This document shows, one piece after another, positions 24,534 through 32,257 of a DNA stretch of 48,373 nt; within the stretch, counting starts at the first letter, position 1; each line of letters begins with the position of its first letter. The notes under the pieces are model-generated. The model saw only the letters and a program-made list of their open reading frames with translations, made no database searches and had not been told where the DNA came from. A program made the position numbers and the translations under genes. This stretch comes from Spirochaetota bacterium (lineage in GTDB: Bacteria > Spirochaetota > Spirochaetia > Treponematales > Treponemataceae): NCBI GenBank assembly GCA_016285185.1, contig JAEEQG010000020.1, positions 1 through 48,373 of the forward strand. Reading direction: 5' to 3'.

Positions 24534-26582
24534 TTACTCCAAAGCAGAAAGCAATAAGTTTAATTCTTCATTTGATTTTTTTTCTGATTCAATAAAATTA
24601 TTATATTCTTTTATTGCTACGTTCAAATCAATTTCTTCTTCTGGCTCAAATGTATCAACATAGCGAGGTATATTAAGATTGAATTCATTCTCTTCAATCT
24701 CTTCCATATCAACTACACTAAAGTATCTTTTTGAAAGCTCAGGATTGCTTAGAACTTCAATCAATTCTTTTTCAACATCTTCAATTGCCATTCTTTTTCT
24801 CTGTGCAATTTCTTTCTGAATTTCTATGTTGGTATCTTTTTCTGCTATTCGTTTAGCAATTGCAGCTTCAAGTTTTTCAGCTTTATCTTTATCAGCTTTT
24901 TTAGGTGCTTTTCCTTCTTTTATCCTTTCTTCAATTTTTTTCTTAGTTTCTTCTAATTTTTCATATCTTTCTTTATTGTCTACAGTACAATCTTCTTCAA
25001 GTTCAAATATTTCAAAGTCCAAATCATCTTGAATATTATTGAATAAACGTACCTTCTGCTCGTTTATCCACTTTTGTGCTACATCCTTATCGCCCCAACT
25101 TTCAAGCAGTGTAGAAATGCGCATAAGATCTTGAGGTTCAAGTACATTTAAATTCGGATCTTCTCTATACCATCCTTTTTTTCCTGCATAAACCATTAAA
25201 ACTTTATTCTCACGTTCTTTTGGTTTATTTTTGTTGATAAATAAAATTGAGCCTGGAATTGTTGTTCCATAAAAAAGATTTCCTGGTAAGAAGATTATTG
25301 CCTCAATTATATTTTTTACTTGCTTAAAATTTCCATCTTCTGCAATTCCTTGTAAGAAACTACGTCTAATAAGATACTCATTATCAGCTTTACGACTTTG
25401 TCCGTCTTCCTCTTCAGTCTTTTCTGGCTGTCCTCTAAAGAAAACTCCCTGAGGGCAAACAATACCAGCTTTTCCATTTTCATCAAGAGAAGCTACAATA
25501 TGTTGAATAAATGCAAAGTCACCGTTTGAATATTCAGGCATACCATAAATCATACGATTATATGGATCAGACCAGTCACTCTTATATTCCCATTTTGGAG
25601 TTCCATCTTTGTTTAATTCTTCTTTTCCTTTTTTATCTTTTTTTACTTCACCATTACCAGCCCAGTTTGGTTGACTAAAAGGGAAATTAGCCATTACCTT
25701 ATTGAACTTTTTTACAACAAGATCATTATCATCTTCTGTAAACTGTGGATGTAAGATAGTGTTTTCTCGTTTTATTTGAGCATCTAATCCATGAAGAATC
25801 ATGTTAATATTTGCTATTGCCCAGGTATTAGGAATAAGTTCCTGACCAAATAAACGAACAGCTTTTTTATTGTTGTATTTTTCTTGCGCATAGTGAGCAG
25901 CATTAATCAAAAAGCCACCAGAACCACATGTAGGATCATAAATAGAATCACCTTTCTGAGGATTCAAATATCTTACGATTATATCTACAACTTGCTGAGG
26001 AGTGTAAAATTGTCCTGCAACAGTTCCTCCTTTATTTTCATCTGCAAACTTTTTGATAAGATATTCATATGCATCACCAAGGACATCGACAGTTACATTT
26101 TTATTACTCAAATCTACAGGATTCAAATAACTAATAAGAGATGATAAAACATCAGGGTCAAGCTTCTTTTTTCCAGAACCGTCCTGAGCCGGTGCATTCC
26201 AGCGACATGAATCAATAATACCTTTAAGGTATTGTTTACCGTTTGCATCCTTATTTACTTCTGCAATTTTGTCACAAGCTTTTTCAAGTTTTTCATTCTT
26301 CTGGTCAGTAGGAGCACTTCGTATTTCTTCCCAAAAATAACCATCTGGAATAATAAAGTCATGTTTATCTTTTAAAATAATTTTCTTCTCAGCAGCTGTC
26401 GGTTCACGTCCATTTTCTTTAACAAACTGTTTTATATTATTTTCATCTTCCCACTGGTAATTATCAGAAAGCCTCTTATAAAAAAGTAAAGGCAAGATAT
26501 AAGATTTATAATCATCAACCTTGTCGTAGAGGATATTAGCCATTGTCCAAAGTGTTTTACCAAGTGCCTGTTTTGAAATCAT
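24534..26582 (-). CDS. hsdM: Type I restriction enzyme, N6-adenine methyltransferase subunit
   Basis: 682 residues from the ATG at 26582, chosen because GGAG lies eight bases upstream; a TTG at 26627 would add 15 residues. The N-terminal helical part has ILPLLFYKRLSD. The SAM motif I region is DPTCGSGGFLINAA (216-229) after GQFYTPQQVVDIIV. The catalytic motif IV reads NFPF (299-302) instead of the usual NPPF/NPPY. The C terminus has a Lys/Glu-rich coiled stretch. It methylates adenine within the site chosen by HsdS. The upstream 23-bp palindrome at 26618-26640 probably holds the operon's control. Confidence 0.94.
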   Translation of the reverse strand: MISKQALGKTLWTMANILYDKVDDYKSYILPLLFYKRLSDNYQWEDENNIKQFVKENGREPTAAEKKIILKDKHDFIIPDGYFWEEIRSAPTDQKNEKLEKACDKIAEVNKDANGKQYLKGIIDSCRWNAPAQDGSGKKKLDPDVLSSLISYLNPVDLSNKNVTVDVLGDAYEYLIKKFADENKGGTVAGQFYTPQQVVDIIVRYLNPQKGDSIYDPTCGSGGFLINAAHYAQEKYNNKKAVRLFGQELIPNTWAIANINMILHGLDAQIKRENTILHPQFTEDDNDLVVKKFNKVMANFPFSQPNWAGNGEVKKDKKGKEELNKDGTPKWEYKSDWSDPYNRMIYGMPEYSNGDFAFIQHIVASLDENGKAGIVCPQGVFFRGQPEKTEEEDGQSRKADNEYLIRRSFLQGIAEDGNFKQVKNIIEAIIFLPGNLFYGTTIPGSILFINKNKPKERENKVLMVYAGKKGWYREDPNLNVLEPQDLMRISTLLESWGDKDVAQKWINEQKVRLFNNIQDDLDFEIFELEEDCTVDNKERYEKLEETKKKIEERIKEGKAPKKADKDKAEKLEAAIAKRIAEKDTNIEIQKEIAQRKRMAIEDVEKELIEVLSNPELSKRYFSVVDMEEIEENEFNLNIPRYVDTFEPEEEIDLNVAIKEYNNFIESEKKSNEELNLLLSALE

Positions 26583-26617
26583 ATATTTTGTCTCCAGTTT
26601 TTTAAGTATATCATTAA

Positions 26618-26640
26618 TAAGTGTCAAATTATGACACTTA
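26618..26640 (-). promoter_or_regulatory. Palindrome upstream of hsdM, probable operator
   Basis: TAAGTGTCA (26618-26626) and TGACACTTA (26632-26640) are exact inverted 9-bp arms around AATTA. It contains TTGACA on the minus strand, so a bound protein would overlap a -35 element of the hsd operon. Confidence 0.6.
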
Positions 26641-26842
26641 ACCTTTATCTTTATAACGTTTCCAGAGCTTTGTCTAATTAACTTGCATTATTATTTTTAT
26701 TATAAAACAGTATAGAGTTTTAGATGATAAAAAATTACGGTTTATCAAGATTTTTAATAATTCAATTCTTTCATGATTGAATCAAATCATCTAAATCCTT
26801 ATCAAACTCATCTTTCCCATACCCCTATGCTGAATCAATATC

Positions 26843-26874
26843 CCTGTAAAACTAATCCGTTGCCTCTGGTTTTC
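26843..26874. repeat. Left copy of a 32-bp direct repeat flanking the GmrSD-like gene
   Basis: CCTGTAAAACTAATCCGTT followed by a 13-base tail is repeated at 28844-28875 with one mismatch in 32 bases. It lies in the 335-base gap 26583-26917, which otherwise holds the hsd palindrome (26618-26640), an 18-bp perfect palindrome CAGCGGCTTAAGCCGCTG (26877-26894) and no gene. Confidence 0.85.
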
Positions 26875-26917
26875 TGCAGCGGCTTAAGCCGCTGTCGGAG
26901 TTAAAGTTTTCGGTTAA

Positions 26918-28654
26918 TTATTTAAGCTTATTTTTTATAGCTTTGGTAATTAATTCTGTTCGCTTTTCTATAAATTCCTTAAAGTTTTTTATATCCAGTG
27001 AACAATCTGGAATATAATTTCTTTCCATGTACACTTTTCTATCATTTTCATCTGGATATGTTTCTATAATCCATTCATCAAACATGCGCTTTGATTTTTC
27101 TTGATTAGGAATACCTTCCAATAACTGTAAATTTGCAAGACAATTATAGTTATCCAAATAAAAAGGTATATCTTCTTCTGGAATTCCAATCTTTCTTAAT
27201 TTTTTTTCTTTAAAAAGAGTTTTGGGGAATATATGGTCTTCATGAAATTTTCCTTTAAAATTAAGAGATGGATAAATTGTAGCTAAAATTGAATAAGTAA
27301 AAGCATTTCCATATTGATAATTGAATAAATTATCAATTTCATCATCATCAAATGTAAATGATTTTGAAGTTCCCTTTTGTTTATCAAAAATTGCTTGTCT
27401 TGGGAAAATCGAATTTGATGTTCGAATTATTTCGCGTATAGGACGAAGTACATTATCCGGTTGTCCACTAAACACTTTCTTTAACAACGCAGATACTAAC
27501 CATCGGAATATTTCTTTCCTATCATCTTCATATTTTTGCGATATATCAAAATTATCAGGACAGTTTTGCTTTAATAAATAATAAGCGATAGGAATAACTG
27601 CGTTATTTGAAGTTAAGCTGTCGCGATTATATCCAAAACTTACTAATAGATTATATGAAAGTCTTATAGCTTTTGTAATAGCATCCCAGTTTTTCTCGAT
27701 TTTCAGCATATTATCTTGATTGAAATTATCAACCTTAAAGGCAATATCCTTAAAATCTGATAATACTAAACAAGTTTTTAAAATGAAATCTTTATTAACA
27801 TTAAATCCATCTCCAAATTTATTTATTTCATCCACAAATTCGGTTATTACTTCACGTGCATCTTTTTCTTCCCATTGGGCAGAGGCTATAGAAAGCAATA
27901 AATCCGAATAACTTAATTGTGTACCACCGCTATTTACTCGAATAAATATATTGAGAACTTTGTCTAAAGAATCGCTTTCTTCCAGAAAGAAATTGATAGA
28001 TGGTTCATTTATAACTGAATAAAGTTTATATAAAGCGTCATTTGCAAAATGCGCTTTTTCTTTTTCCATTGTAAAGATGTCATTTTCAATCAAAAAATTA
28101 TTTACATCACCAGGTGATTTGAAAGATAAAACAGTTCCAACTTCAAACCAAAAATGTTCATCATCATTTTTAGAACGCTCTTCATTTGTTAGAAATTCAA
28201 AATCATACTCAAGATTAGAATCATTTGCTTTAGAAAGAAGATTTAAGCATAAAGTTCTTTTAGGAAATGCTAAATCATTATCCCATCGCATTCTTGGCAT
28301 TTTATAGGAGTACGAGCCTTTTAAGCCTATGTATAAAGATGTTAATCTTTGTTGTCCATCGAGAATTGCTGTTATACTTTTTTCGCCTGTTAAGTTTGCT
28401 TTCTCATTATGAATATTATCTCTTTCGTGATAATTTCTTATAAATTCGTAGAATTGATATTTTGGAATGTTTTCTTCAGTTACTTCCCAAAATAAAAATG
28501 AACTGATTGGATAACCTCGCATTATAGAATCAAATAAAGTTTCTATTTGTTCTGTACTCCAAACAAATTCCCGTTGAATTGCAGGAAGCAAATATTTTTT
28601 TTCATGAATTTTATCAATTGCGTTTTTAATTGAAATTGGTTGTGCAAATCCCAT
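26918..28654 (-). CDS. DUF262/DUF1524 (GmrSD-like) type IV restriction-type protein
   Basis: 578 residues. The N-terminal DUF262 (ParB-like) part has LLPAIQREFVW and the diagnostic AILDGQQRLTSLYIG (Asp-Gly-Gln-Gln-Arg at 99-103). The C-terminal part carries an HNH-like motif HEDHIFPKTLF near residue 470, then NYNCLANLQLLEG, as in DUF1524. GmrSD enzymes use the DUF262 domain with NTP hydrolysis and the HNH domain to cut DNA with modified (often glucosylated) cytosine. Related fused proteins occur in BREX and Ssp systems. It stands alone next to the type I system, between two copies of a direct repeat, and has similar AT-richness, so it looks like a separate cassette. Confidence 0.9.
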   Translation of the reverse strand: MGFAQPISIKNAIDKIHEKKYLLPAIQREFVWSTEQIETLFDSIMRGYPISSFLFWEVTEENIPKYQFYEFIRNYHERDNIHNEKANLTGEKSITAILDGQQRLTSLYIGLKGSYSYKMPRMRWDNDLAFPKRTLCLNLLSKANDSNLEYDFEFLTNEERSKNDDEHFWFEVGTVLSFKSPGDVNNFLIENDIFTMEKEKAHFANDALYKLYSVINEPSINFFLEESDSLDKVLNIFIRVNSGGTQLSYSDLLLSIASAQWEEKDAREVITEFVDEINKFGDGFNVNKDFILKTCLVLSDFKDIAFKVDNFNQDNMLKIEKNWDAITKAIRLSYNLLVSFGYNRDSLTSNNAVIPIAYYLLKQNCPDNFDISQKYEDDRKEIFRWLVSALLKKVFSGQPDNVLRPIREIIRTSNSIFPRQAIFDKQKGTSKSFTFDDDEIDNLFNYQYGNAFTYSILATIYPSLNFKGKFHEDHIFPKTLFKEKKLRKIGIPEEDIPFYLDNYNCLANLQLLEGIPNQEKSKRMFDEWIIETYPDENDRKVYMERNYIPDCSLDIKNFKEFIEKRTELITKAIKNKLK

Positions 28655-28694
28655 TGTGTTTTTCCTCCAATATTATCTTTGTGCAGACGGCATA

Positions 28695-28718
28695 TAACAT
28701 ATTTTCTCCGTATCCGTC
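28695..28718. repeat. First copy of a 24-bp repeat also found at 42.3 kb
   Basis: TAACATATTTTCTCCGTA followed by six bases; the copy at 42275-42298 differs at one position. It lies in the gap 28655-29029, upstream of the GmrSD-like gene. Confidence 0.8.
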
Positions 28719-28843
28719 TTTCTTATATTATTACAAACGGAAGTGTTCATATAAAATCCAGGTGGATCGATTATTCTATCATTGTATAACAGGTTTTCAT
28801 CTTTTCATAGAATTTTATTCAGATATAAAACCTGAACATTATA

Positions 28844-28875
28844 CCTGTAAAACTAATCCGTTACCTCTGGTTTTC
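28844..28875. repeat. Right copy of the 32-bp direct repeat flanking the GmrSD-like gene
   Basis: It matches 26843-26874 at 31 of 32 positions, in the same orientation. The gap 28655-29029 also holds the 24-bp repeat and two operator copies; I see no gene in it. Confidence 0.85.
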
Positions 28876-28920
28876 CGCTGCTCAACGCGGCAAGAAACAT
28901 GGGAATGATACATAAAGCTG

Positions 28921-28937
28921 TTATCATTTAGTGATAT
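28921..28937 (-). promoter_or_regulatory. Shared operator-like element, orphan minus-strand copy
   Basis: On the minus strand ATATCACTAAATGATAA. It is part of a 36-base stretch (28905-28940) identical to 32201-32236, but no gene begins shortly downstream on the minus strand. The next is the GmrSD-like gene 267 bases away. Confidence 0.72.
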
Positions 28938-28975
28938 TGGCCGGGGAAAAGGGATAAAACTTTTGGCAGGGAACA

Positions 28976-28992
28976 ATCTCACTAAATGAGAT
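28976..28992 (+). promoter_or_regulatory. Shared operator-like element upstream of the DnaB-like gene
   Basis: ATCTCACTAAATGAGAT is a perfect palindrome (ATCTCA/TGAGAT around CTAAA). It ends 37 bases before the ATG at 29030. TATAAA at 29006-29011 is a good -10. Confidence 0.8.
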
Positions 28993-29029
28993 TCTCCTGC
29001 GGCATTATAAAGGCTGCAAGGAGATAAAT

Positions 29030-29791
29030 ATGCAAACAATGCCTCCAGTAAAATCTGGAATTAGTGAATTGGATGAACTTACCGGCGGATTCTTTCCGGG
29101 TGAATTAACAATTGTGAATGGAAAAATCCATGCAGGACAAGGGACATTTATTTTTGCTGTCATTAAAAGTTTAATTAAGAATAATACTGTAAAACCAGTT
29201 CTTTATTCTCACGGTGTGAGAAATCAAAAATCAGTTAATTTACTTGCCGAAGTATTATCGAGGAAACACTGTACTGGTTGTGTGAAAGATTTAGATACAA
29301 AAAATAAAGCCGGGCAAATCATTTTTTCCGCAGATTTTGTTTGTGATTCTATTTATCTCTTCGATTCCATCGAATATATTAAAATTGATGAGCTTTGTGA
29401 TAAAGTAAGGCAGTGTGTGTATGAAGATGAGCAAGAGCAAACTATTGTCTTTATTGATAATAGTTTTTGTATTAGGGTAGATGATGATGGTTATAGACGT
29501 CATTATGAAAGAATGACGGAAATAATGATGAAATTAAAAGCCCTGGCACAAGAACTCAGTGTGCCCATCGTTTGTTTATCTGAGGTTGATTTATCAGTTC
29601 CTAGGTCAGACTTAGAGCTATTAAGAAAATTTAAACGCTTGTTTGTAGAGTATAATGCGGATAGCATTATTTATATTCACAATGAAAATAACAAAAATGA
29701 AGAAAGTGGCATGTTCCGTCGTGAACTGATTGTCGCAAAAAAAACAAGCGAAGAAATTGGCAGGTGTACTTTTTCAGTTCCCAATCCTTAG
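29030..29791 (+). CDS. DnaB/RecA-like ATPase fold protein with a degenerate Walker A
   Basis: 253 residues, AAGGAG seven bases upstream. The beginning ELDELTGGFFPGELTIVNG matches the start of the DnaB helicase C-terminal domain (TGG.xPG.L). In the P-loop, GKIHAGQGTF (31-40) stands where DnaB has ARPxMGKTAF, so the catalytic Lys is Gln37 and the Thr is Gly38. Walker B-like QTIVFIDN is present. ALAQELSVPIVCLSEVDLSVP and NADSIIYIH...ELIVAKKTSEEIG follow the DnaB order. It is therefore probably not an active helicase. It could bind DNA or act as a structural partner. There is no N-terminal DnaB domain. It is the first gene of the second regulon block. Confidence 0.72.
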   Translation: MQTMPPVKSGISELDELTGGFFPGELTIVNGKIHAGQGTFIFAVIKSLIKNNTVKPVLYSHGVRNQKSVNLLAEVLSRKHCTGCVKDLDTKNKAGQIIFSADFVCDSIYLFDSIEYIKIDELCDKVRQCVYEDEQEQTIVFIDNSFCIRVDDDGYRRHYERMTEIMMKLKALAQELSVPIVCLSEVDLSVPRSDLELLRKFKRLFVEYNADSIIYIHNENNKNEESGMFRRELIVAKKTSEEIGRCTFSVPNP

Positions 29792-29875
29792 CATTGAAAA
29801 CGCAAACGGTCAGCAGACCGCTTGCCTGACGGCGCAATGGAAAGAATGTTGCAGATTGTAGTAAGTGCCTCTTAA

Positions 29876-30451
29876 TTACAAAACTTGATACATAAAAATG
29901 CACCCTTCATCATATTTTGGCTTTACATGGAATTGCACAAACTGTTCTTGTTCTGGCGGAAGCCGGGAGAATCCCATCTTGCCATAATGATCTATAAGGC
30001 GGTCATTCGGGAGCGCATAGATATACAACGCATGAACTCCCAGATATTTGCTAATACATTCTGTTATTGGAATTATGAAATTTTTGAATATATAAAATCC
30101 CAGTAGCTTTATGTCAGGATGATTCTTTTTGTAATCAGAATTGACGGCAAAATTGGCTAGTTCAATGGCTGGAATTGAATCAAATTTGTCATCCTGTACT
30201 TGCCGAGTAATAAGACCTGTTCTAAGAGAAAAATATCCGGTTAGCTCTTGTGTAGTCTTATCTTTTACAAGATATGTGCGGCTTAAATTGTGAGTTTCGT
30301 CATATAAAGCAATATCTTTTAGATAGTATTCAAGTCCACGAGAATTATCGTTTGTTTCAAACTGTTCTATAAGAAATGTATTCTCGGATGAATCGTTTAT
30401 ATGCTCCAGAGAATACATTTCTGTGTCCAGTAGAGAAAATTCAACTATCAT
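29876..30451 (-). CDS. GNAT-family acetyltransferase, possible toxin
   Basis: 191 residues. The pattern is that of GNAT toxins and relatives: YLVKDKTTQELTGYFSLRTG, PAIELANFAVNSDYKK, LGFYIFKNFIIPITECIS and LYIYALPNDRLIDHYGKMGFSRLP, the last matching the acetyl-CoA-binding C-terminal motif. Its first base overlaps the last base of the small gene at 30451-30636, so they form one unit. GNAT toxins of this kind acetylate aminoacyl-tRNA; no substrate can be read from this sequence. A 10-bp hairpin (29802-29825) after the DnaB-like gene lies just beyond its end. Confidence 0.78.
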   Translation of the reverse strand: MIVEFSLLDTEMYSLEHINDSSENTFLIEQFETNDNSRGLEYYLKDIALYDETHNLSRTYLVKDKTTQELTGYFSLRTGLITRQVQDDKFDSIPAIELANFAVNSDYKKNHPDIKLLGFYIFKNFIIPITECISKYLGVHALYIYALPNDRLIDHYGKMGFSRLPPEQEQFVQFHVKPKYDEGCIFMYQVL

Positions 30452-30636
30452 TAGTTTTTCACCGCCATTGCGATTTTCTTGCGGTCTTCTTCGTGTGTTT
30501 TACGCATGGATTCTTCAAACTGATTTGAAAGTCTGTTCAGTTCTGTAAAATCTGGTTTGGGAGTGTTCAAGATGAAAGAAAGAACATCGTTGGAATTTTC
30601 ATACTGTTTTATTTGCTCTTTTGTTATCATTCTCAT
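30451..30636 (-). CDS. Small protein paired with the GNAT gene, possible antitoxin
   Basis: 61 residues, AGGAGG upstream. It is mostly helical and charged (KTHEEDRKKIAMAVKN). It is not a recognisable ribbon-helix-helix or AbrB domain. It is encoded directly upstream of the GNAT gene and overlaps it by one base, the usual antitoxin position. The promoter at 30657-30685 and the palindromes at 30721-30810 are its control region. Antitoxin function is inferred only from context. Confidence 0.6.
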   Translation of the reverse strand: MRMITKEQIKQYENSNDVLSFILNTPKPDFTELNRLSNQFEESMRKTHEEDRKKIAMAVKN

Positions 30637-30656
30637 TTTGTACCTCCTATTTGATT

Positions 30657-30685
30657 ATCATAGCATATTTTTGATAATTTTGTAA
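30657..30685 (-). promoter_or_regulatory. Promoter of the GNAT/small-protein unit
   Basis: On the minus strand TTACAA (30685-30680), exactly 17 bases, TATGAT (30662-30657). The start codon at 30636 follows at a normal distance. Confidence 0.65.
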
Positions 30686-30720
30686 GATTAAGTAAGAAGA
30701 AATAATCTTGACACCTTCAT

Positions 30721-30810
30721 TTGCATTATTCGACCGAATATTGCAAGTTTAATTGCGTTTTTCGGTCGGATAATGCGCTTGTATCTGCAAAATCCGACCG
30801 GATGACGCAA
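30721..30810. repeat. Three 26-bp palindromes at exact 32-bp spacing
   Basis: Units occupy 30721-30746, 30753-30778 and 30785-30810. Each has arms TTGCrTTwTTCG / CGAATAnTGCAA (with variants) around a central CGACCG or CGGTCG. Start-to-start spacing is exactly 32 bp, three helical turns. The same units with the same spacing occur at 42351-42408. They probably bind a dimeric regulator. The array lies between the promoter of the GNAT unit and the end of the FliG-like gene. Confidence 0.88.
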
Positions 30811-30811
30811 T

Positions 30812-31543
30812 TTAGTTTACCCAATCATCGCCCCAGGCTAATTCATGGCAGGAATAGAGCTCTTCCATCACCTGTAGAATCTTTTGCTGACGGTCTACAA
30901 TATCGCGTTTCAAAACTGGCCCGATATATTCAATATCCTCAAAAAGCTCTTGTTTTGCACGTTTGCTCATGACACTTCCAATTTTTTCTTTCAACTCATC
31001 ACTGGAATTCTTAAGGGCAACTGCCAAATCAGTGTTATTGATATTACGAATTATCTTTTGGACGCTTCTGTCATCAAAGCGGGCAATATCTTCAAAAGAT
31101 AAAAATGATTTATGGAAAGCAAGGTTAAAATGAGTGTAGTCCTTTCGTTCTGCAAGCTTCTTTTCGATCTTGTTGCGACCAACATTACCAAGCTTTTGAA
31201 TTTTAGTCATTACGCCGCGCGGAAAGCATTCTTCCTTATAAAAGTCAAAAATGAAGTCAGAGAACTTACGGGCAAGGTCTCTTTCCAAACACTCCTTATA
31301 TTCATCCTTGCCATAATTCCAGAACAAAGACTGTTCATCAAAGGTGTCCCCATAAAACTCATCCTGCGATGCCACTTCTTCTACGATAGAACGCAGCGTT
31401 TTGCATTCCTGCAAAACAGGCTCTTTTATTGTTTCAAACAACTGTTTGCATGCTGTTTCAAAAACCTTTCCGATGCGCTCATCAAAATCTGTGAATGAAT
31501 ACTGTACTTCCGCATTCTTACCATCATTACGAAACTCTACCAT
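30812..31543 (-). CDS. Protein with C-terminal FliG-like domain, accessory context
   Basis: 243 residues, AAGGAGT upstream of the ATG. Residues about 148-230 strongly resemble the FliG rotor protein: SFEDIARFDDRSVQKII, DLAVALKNSSDELKEKI, VMSKRAKQELFEDIE and YIGPVLKRDIVDRQQKIL follow the FliG order (FEDI, DDR.IQ, LALALK.A, NMSKRA, GPV, VE.AQ). The N-terminal 140 residues (VEFRNDGKNAEVQYSFTDF, FYKEECFPRGVMTKI) are not recognised. No flagellar genes are nearby. It has its own copy of the shared operator 49 bases upstream, so it belongs to the WYL-linked regulon. The FliG-like part probably serves as a protein interaction module; flagellar interference is one possible function, unproven. Confidence 0.72.
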   Translation of the reverse strand: MVEFRNDGKNAEVQYSFTDFDERIGKVFETACKQLFETIKEPVLQECKTLRSIVEEVASQDEFYGDTFDEQSLFWNYGKDEYKECLERDLARKFSDFIFDFYKEECFPRGVMTKIQKLGNVGRNKIEKKLAERKDYTHFNLAFHKSFLSFEDIARFDDRSVQKIIRNINNTDLAVALKNSSDELKEKIGSVMSKRAKQELFEDIEYIGPVLKRDIVDRQQKILQVMEELYSCHELAWGDDWVN

Positions 31544-31592
31544 ACCGTGACTCCTTTAGAATTGGTTTATGAGTATAAGGTACAGGATGAAA

Positions 31593-31609
31593 ATCTCATT
31601 TAGTGATAA
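31593..31609 (-). promoter_or_regulatory. Shared operator-like element upstream of the FliG-like gene
   Basis: On the minus strand TTATCACTAAATGAGAT, 49 bases before the ATG at 31543. TATACT about 16 bases beyond the core is a possible -10. Confidence 0.78.
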
Positions 31610-31702
31610 TGGACGGGGAAAAAAGTAAAAAATATTTGTTTGTGTTTTTCTACTGAATAAGCCCATTGTTATGAAACCACAAACGGTCAGCCGTAGTGTG
31701 AG

Positions 31703-32176
31703 TTACTTCTGCTTTCCGCCCTTGCTTGCAAAGTATTTGTGAACACATTTCACTAATTCTTCTTCGGAAAGGATTTGAAAGCTACGTTGTAAATAGTAGG
31801 TTTTGTCAATTTTTTCTGATGATGAGCAAGCTTTGTGTGAAGAATCTTTTTGTTTTGCTGCATTTATTAGTATCTTGTCTAAACGATGAAACAACCACCA
31901 TACATTTGCCGGATACCCATTCATAACAGCCTTTTTGCGGGCAAGCACTTGTTTTATCAGACTTGCTTCTGTATCAATCGGGCTTATGTAACCGGTGCTT
32001 GTTTTTTTTGTGATGATTTCCTTTTCAAGTGGCAGGGTTATTTCCTCATAATCAGTACTCTTTTTCAGGATGCTTTTTATACGCATACGGAAATTTGTCT
32101 TTCTGCTTTTGTTTTGGAAATCACTCCTTTTATCACTATGAGCTTTATGGGTGTGTAGTTTGTGTGTTTTACTCAT
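31703..32176 (-). CDS. Unknown basic protein with histidine-rich N terminus
   Basis: 157 residues, GAGGTGA upstream. The N terminus is very basic (KTHKLHTHKAHSDKRSD), with several His, and the middle has RKKAVMNGYPANVWWLFHRLDKIL, a helix with aromatic residues. No domain is recognised. The short length and charge suggest a nucleic-acid-binding or adaptor protein. It has an operator copy 40 bases upstream and lies between the FliG-like gene and the WYL regulator, all on the same strand. Function unknown. Confidence 0.65.
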   Translation of the reverse strand: MSKTHKLHTHKAHSDKRSDFQNKSRKTNFRMRIKSILKKSTDYEEITLPLEKEIITKKTSTGYISPIDTEASLIKQVLARKKAVMNGYPANVWWLFHRLDKILINAAKQKDSSHKACSSSEKIDKTYYLQRSFQILSEEELVKCVHKYFASKGGKQK

Positions 32177-32216
32177 GGTTTTTATTCACCTCAAAAGGTG
32201 ATGATACATAAAGCTG

Positions 32217-32233
32217 TTATCATTTAGTGATAT
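32217..32233 (-). promoter_or_regulatory. Shared operator-like element upstream of the 32-kb small gene
   Basis: On the minus strand ATATCACTAAATGATAA, 40 bases before the ATG at 32176. The surrounding 36 bases (32201-32236) are identical to the orphan copy at 28905-28940. Confidence 0.78.
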
Positions 32234-32257
32234 TGGATGAGAAAAAAGATAAAAAAA

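Noticed and set aside
28839-29039. 66-residue minus-strand reading frame
   Set aside because: It runs across two operator copies and a direct repeat, has no ribosome-binding site, and looks like a chance frame.
29803-31691. 12-base repeat CAAACGGTCAGC after two gene ends (29803 and 31680)
   Set aside because: Only one of the two forms a hairpin, and a single 12-mer pair is too weak to call a mobile or regulatory repeat.
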